Positions 10,801 through 16,800 of a stretch of 20,000 nt of DNA are shown here, piece by piece. The stretch is from Anaeromyces robustus (lineage: Eukaryota > Neocallimastigomycota > Neocallimastigomycetes > Neocallimastigales > Neocallimastigaceae). The stretch spans positions 32,501 to 52,500 of the forward strand of contig MCFG01000248.1 of assembly GCA_002104895.1 (NCBI GenBank), written 5' to 3'. Position numbers and translations under genes: made by a program. Each line of letters starts with the position of its first letter. Within the stretch, counting starts at the first letter, position 1. Under the pieces are notes generated by a model that worked only from the letters and a program-made list of their open reading frames with translations, was not told where the DNA came from and made no database searches.

Positions 10801-13800
10801 TAGATTTCACCTTCTACTCCAACTGGTACTGGTTTAAGATATTTATCTAAAATGTATACTTTACAATTACATAATGGTTTACCAATCGTAATTAAAATTT
10901 CTTCATTTGGTTGACCATGAATTTGTTTAGAAAATTGTTTACTGGTACAAATAACAGTTGCTTCCGTAGGTCCATAACCATTGATTATTTCTGCATCGGA
11001 ATATTTGAAAAGTTCTCTTATTAAATTAAGATTTAAATATTCTCCTCCAAATAATATCCATTTAACATTCTTGATACAATTTCTAAACTTTTCAAATTTC
11101 ATATAATTTTCAATTCTGGAAGGAACACTAAAGATATAATCAACGTCATAAGTACTAATTAATGAACTTAACCTATCTGGACTATTAAATTCTTCGTTAC
11201 TACATAATACTAAAGTTGTTCCTTTCAATAATGGATAATACACTTCTCCCATTGACATATCAAATGTAAATTTAGAGAATACTAAGGCATTATTAATATT
11301 CTTTTCATAAATGTAATCTTTGCCGTTAATTGTTTGACTGTACAAACAATAATTGATTAAATTATTATGAGTAACTAAAGTACCCTTTGGTTTACCAGTA
11401 GTACCTGAAGTGTATAAAATATAGATTAAATCATCACCTTCATTAACATTTTCAATATCCTCAATGTTTTCTGAATAATTATGATTTTCAATTAAATATT
11501 CTTCCACATGATTCAATTTAATATCTTTATTGTTAGAAGTAGCTAAATATTTAAGAATGATTTTTGGATTTGCTTCATTAATGATATATTCAATACGATC
11601 ACTTGGGAATTCAGGATCAATTGGTAAATAAGCTGAACCAGATTTCATTACAGCCAATGTAGCCACGACAAATAAGTAAGATCTATCACATAAAATAGGA
11701 ACAATATCACCTTTGCCAACCCCTTTACTTCTTAAATAGAAAGCTAAAGAATTACTCATTTCATCAATTTCCTTAAAAGTAAATTTCATTCCTTGATAAA
11801 TAATAGCATTTCTATTTGGATATTTCTTTGCAACCTTACTAAATTCAACATGATATAATTTATCAAAATCATATTTAATATTTTCTTTATTAAATGAAAG
11901 TAAAATATTTTCTTTTTCTAATTCAGGAATGTATTCGATATCCTTAACCATTTCTTCGAAATGAGAAATATTCTTAATGACTTCAATATAACTATCAAGA
12001 ATCTTATTGATCATCGAATCATCGTATAAATTCTTATTATATTCTACATGAATGGTGTAATTATAATCATTTTCGGAAACGTCAACTAATAAATCAAACT
12101 TGGATACATTATTAAATTCATTAAGAATATTTCTATCCGAATCAAAGACCTTACCATCTAAATCAAATATGTTGTTTTCGATATTCTTAACATTTTTAAT
12201 ATTTGGTTGGTAAACAAAAGCATTATTAATATTTGGTAATTTTAATGCTTTAGTAATATCAGATAATGAAATATCTTGATTATCATAAATATTGACTAAT
12301 AAATTCATATTTCTCTTTATGATGTCAATAAATTTTTCATTTTCATTTTCATATTTCAAAAGAATTGGTAAAGTACTGACAAACATACCTATCATGTTTT
12401 CTACGTATCGATTGTTTCTATTAGCACTAATAATTGAACTATAAATAATATCTTGTCCACTGTACCTGGATAAAATATATCCATAAATACTGACATAGAA
12501 AGCCGTCTTACTAATACCATTATTTTTAGTATATTCATTAATAGCTTGACTTAATTTACTATCAATGATCTTTGTACAATTTACAATATTGGAACTACTT
12601 TCTTCATTTATTTATTGTTTTCTTTCTTTGGAATATTTAATACTTCATATTCACATTCAAACATTTTACAATAGAATTCAATTTGATTTTCAAAATATCC
12701 TTCCTTCTTCTTTTCATCCATATATAATGCATAATCACTGAATTGTACCTCAAGCTCATCAACTTCATCATCATTATAGAAATGATTTAATTCGTTCATA
12801 ATAATCGTTGAGGTAACACCATCCGATATAATGTGATGCATATCAATTAATAAAACTTTATCTTCAATGAAACCTACTCTTATTAATGGAGCTTTCGATA
12901 AATTAAATGGTCTAATAAAGTTTTTAACATTGTCAAATGTATACGATTCAAATTTTAATCGGCATTCATTATCAATACAGCCGTAAACTTCAATTTCACC
13001 ATTAACTTCTTTTTCAATATATTTAGATCTAAGTATTTCTTGTTTTTGAAGTAATTCACCAATGGCACATTTAATCATTTCTATATCAACATTATCTTTA
13101 AATTTAAATATTGATGGTACATTATAAATAATTGTGTCAGGATTTTTAATGGTATCAATATATACACCTAATTGTTGAGCAGTGACTGGGAATTCTAATT
13201 TATTTTGTTTTTCAATAATTTGAATTGCTTTAACGGCACCTTCATCATTATTGATAATTTCTTCAATACGTTTTCCGAAATCATAAATAACTGAATTTAA
13301 AAGAATATCTTTAATATTTAATTTAATATCAAGCTCCTTTTCATTTCTGGTGGTGACTCTAATAGCATTTAAACTATTACCTCCTAATTCATAGAAATCA
13401 CTCATTACCCCAATTTCACTTTCATTCATATTAAACATTTCACTGTAAATTTGACAAATACATTTTTCAATTTCAGTTTCCGGTGCTACATACCTTTCTT
13501 TATTTAAATCTTCAGAACTTGATTCTGGTAAAGCTTTTCTATCTAATTTACCATTAGAAGTTAATGGAATTTCTTGAATTCTCTTATAATAATTTGGAAT
13601 CATGTAGAGAGGTAATTTCTTTTTGAGATATTCCTTAATATCTTTTACTTGAATTTCATCATCATCATTCGAGGAAATGAAGTAACAAATTAAATATTTT
13701 TCACCATTTTCCTTCTTACTGTCAATGACAATGGATTGTTGAATACCGCTTACTTCATTAACGGTATTTTCAATTTCACCAAGTTCAATTCTTTGACCAT

Positions 13801-16800
13801 GAATTTTCACTTGGAAATCAATTCTACCTAAATATTCAATTTCACCATTTTCTGTCCATTGACCAAGATCCCCAGTTCTATACATCATGTTGTTATGGTC
13901 ATCATAATTAAAATTGAATGGATTTTCAAGGAATTTTTCTTTAGTTAAATTTTCACGATGAAGATATCCCTTACCAACGCCATAACCTCCAATAAAGATT
14001 TCACCTTCAACTCCAATTGGAACTGGTTTAAGATATTTATCTAAGATATAAACTTTGGTATTACATAAAGGTTTACCAATGGAATTAAATAAACCATTTT
14101 TATAATCATTTTCAATATTTTCTTTGGTATACTTTTTGATAATACAACAAACCGTGGTTTCGGTTGGACCATAACCATTTAAAACTTTTATGTTATTATT
14201 AATAAGTTTCTTTACGAGTTGATATTCCAATTTTTCACCTCCAAGCAGCATAAATTTCAAAGTTTGAATGGATTCTAAAAATTCCTTGTAATTTATATAA
14301 TTTTCAATTCTTGAAGGAACACTCCATAAACAATCGATTTGATGTTTTTGAATTAATTTACTAATGGCAATTGGATCATTAAATTCTTCATCGTTAGAAA
14401 GGACAATTTTATTACCTCTTAGTAAGGGATAATGGATTTCAGATAATGACATATCAAATGTGAATTTTGAAAATGCTAAAACACTATGAATACTCTCTTC
14501 ATAAAGATCATCCTGACCATTAATCTTTTGACAATAAAGACAATAATTAATTAAATTATTGTGAGTCAATAAAGTTCCCTTTGGCATTCCTGTAGTTCCT
14601 GAAGTAAATAGTACATAACTTAAATCATCACTGACATTGACATTATCAACACCGAAAGTATTTTCATCGTATTTATGATGTTGTAATTGATATTCCACAA
14701 TACCCTTATTTTTGAATTGCACCTTATTTCTATTTTCTTTATCGGTAATGAATTCAAGAACAAATTTTGCATTAACCTCCCTTACCATATATTCGATTCT
14801 TTCCATTGGGAAATCTGGATCAATTTGTAAATAGGCAGCACCAGATTTCAATACAGCAATAAAGGCAACAATAAAATAATAGGATCTTTCACAAATAATT
14901 GGAACAATGGCATTTCTTCCAATATTTTGTTTTCTTAAATAATAAGTTAAAGAATTACTCATTTCATCCAATTCACGATACGTAATGATGGTATCATTAA
15001 ACACGACAGCACATTGATCAGGAATTTCTTTAGCCAATTTACTAAATTCAACATGATACAATCGATCAAAGTCATAGGTAAAGGAATTTCTATTAAATTC
15101 TTCCATCATTTGAATTTTTTCGCCTTCTGGAATATATTCAATAGTTTTGAGAGGATCATCAAATTTCATAATATTTCTAATGACGACTTCATAACTGTCA
15201 AGAATACGACGTATAATTTTGGAATCATACGTTTCATGATTATAATTAATAGAAATGGTATAGTCAAATTTTGTTAAAGGATCATTTCTGTTTAATTCAT
15301 TTGGATCTTCATAACTTACAAAAATATCTGTTCCATGGCCATTATTGGAAGATACTGTACTACTTTTTTCTTCTAATTTATTTTTGGGTTGATAGATGAA
15401 TGAATTTTTCATATTCTTTAAATTTAATAATCTTGATAATTCGGAGAAAGAGAGTTCCTGATTATTATAAATTTCCATGACCATATTCATATTTTGTTTA
15501 ATGGTCGTTAGGAAGGAGGTATCCGGATGATCATATTTTAATAATATAGGAAGAGTACTCACAAACATACCAAACATATTTTCAATAGAATGATGATGAC
15601 GATTAGCACTCATAATCGAACTATAAATCCTATCTTGACCACTATACTTTGATAAAACATATCCATAAATAGTAATGAAAAATGCGGTCTTACTAATACC
15701 ATGACTTTTAACGTATTCATTAATTAAATGACTAGCGGATTTATCAATATTTTTGTTTAAAACGAATATATCGGAATCATCATCTTTTTCCGTTTCATTA
15801 TTTTTCCTCTTTTTTGGAAGATTTAGGATTTTGTAATCGTTGGACGAAAGTAAATTTTTATAAAATTCAATTTAATCCTTATAATCGCCATGATTCATTT
15901 TTTCGTTGACGTGAAGGGCATAATCACTGTATTGAATGTCTAATTCGTGAACCTGATCTGTATTATAATAATGATTGAGTTGTTCTTTAAGCGCTAAAAT
16001 TGTTGAACCATCCGATATAATATGATGCATATCCACTAATAATACCTCATTTTCAATAAAACCTATTCTAATTAATGGTGCCTTTGATAAATCAAACGGT
16101 CTAACAAATTCATTTTTATTATCATAGGTGTAATTTTCAAATTTAAGTTGACATTCATCATCCACTTCCCCGTAAATTTCAATTTTATTATTAATTTCCT
16201 TTTCGATATATTTCGTTCTAAGAATTTCTTGTTTTTCAAATAATTGCGTGAATCCTTTCTTTATCTTTTCAATATCGATATTGTGATTTAATTGGAAATA
16301 ACTTGGAATATTATAAATAGTACTTTCGGGGTTTTTAATGGAATCAATATATACCCCTAATTGTTGAGTGGTTACCGGGAATTCCTTTTTATTTTGTTTT
16401 TTAATGATTTCCACTTTATTATGGAAATGATTATTTCCATTCCTTTGAATTTCTTCTATTCTTTTACCCAAATCACAAACCTTTGGATAAGTAAATATAT
16501 CCTTAATATTTAATTTAATTTTTAATTCTTTTTCGATAGCAGCAACTGTCTTAATAGCACTTAAACTTGTTCCACCGATTTCAAAATACGTAGAATACTT
16601 ACCAATTTTATCAAGATCAATATGAAAGGCTTGACTATAAATTTTACAAATGGTCTTTTCAATTTTAGTTTCTGGGGCAACATAATTACTACTTAATAAA
16701 CGATCAATATCTGGTTCAGGTAAGGATTTTCTATCCAATTTACCATGAGCAGTTACTGGAACTTTATCAATTTGAATGAAATAACTTGGAATCATATACA

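Noticed and set aside
2430-15277. Several 60-90 residue frames antisense or out of frame within the NRPS
   Set aside because: They lie wholly inside conserved NRPS domains and have no motif of their own; shadows of the real gene.
15872-15874. Reassigned genetic code (TAA as Gln, as in ciliates)
   Set aside because: Only one such codon occurs in about 5,680 residues, Gln is otherwise CAA or CAG, and all other frame ends behave as normal stops or indels.
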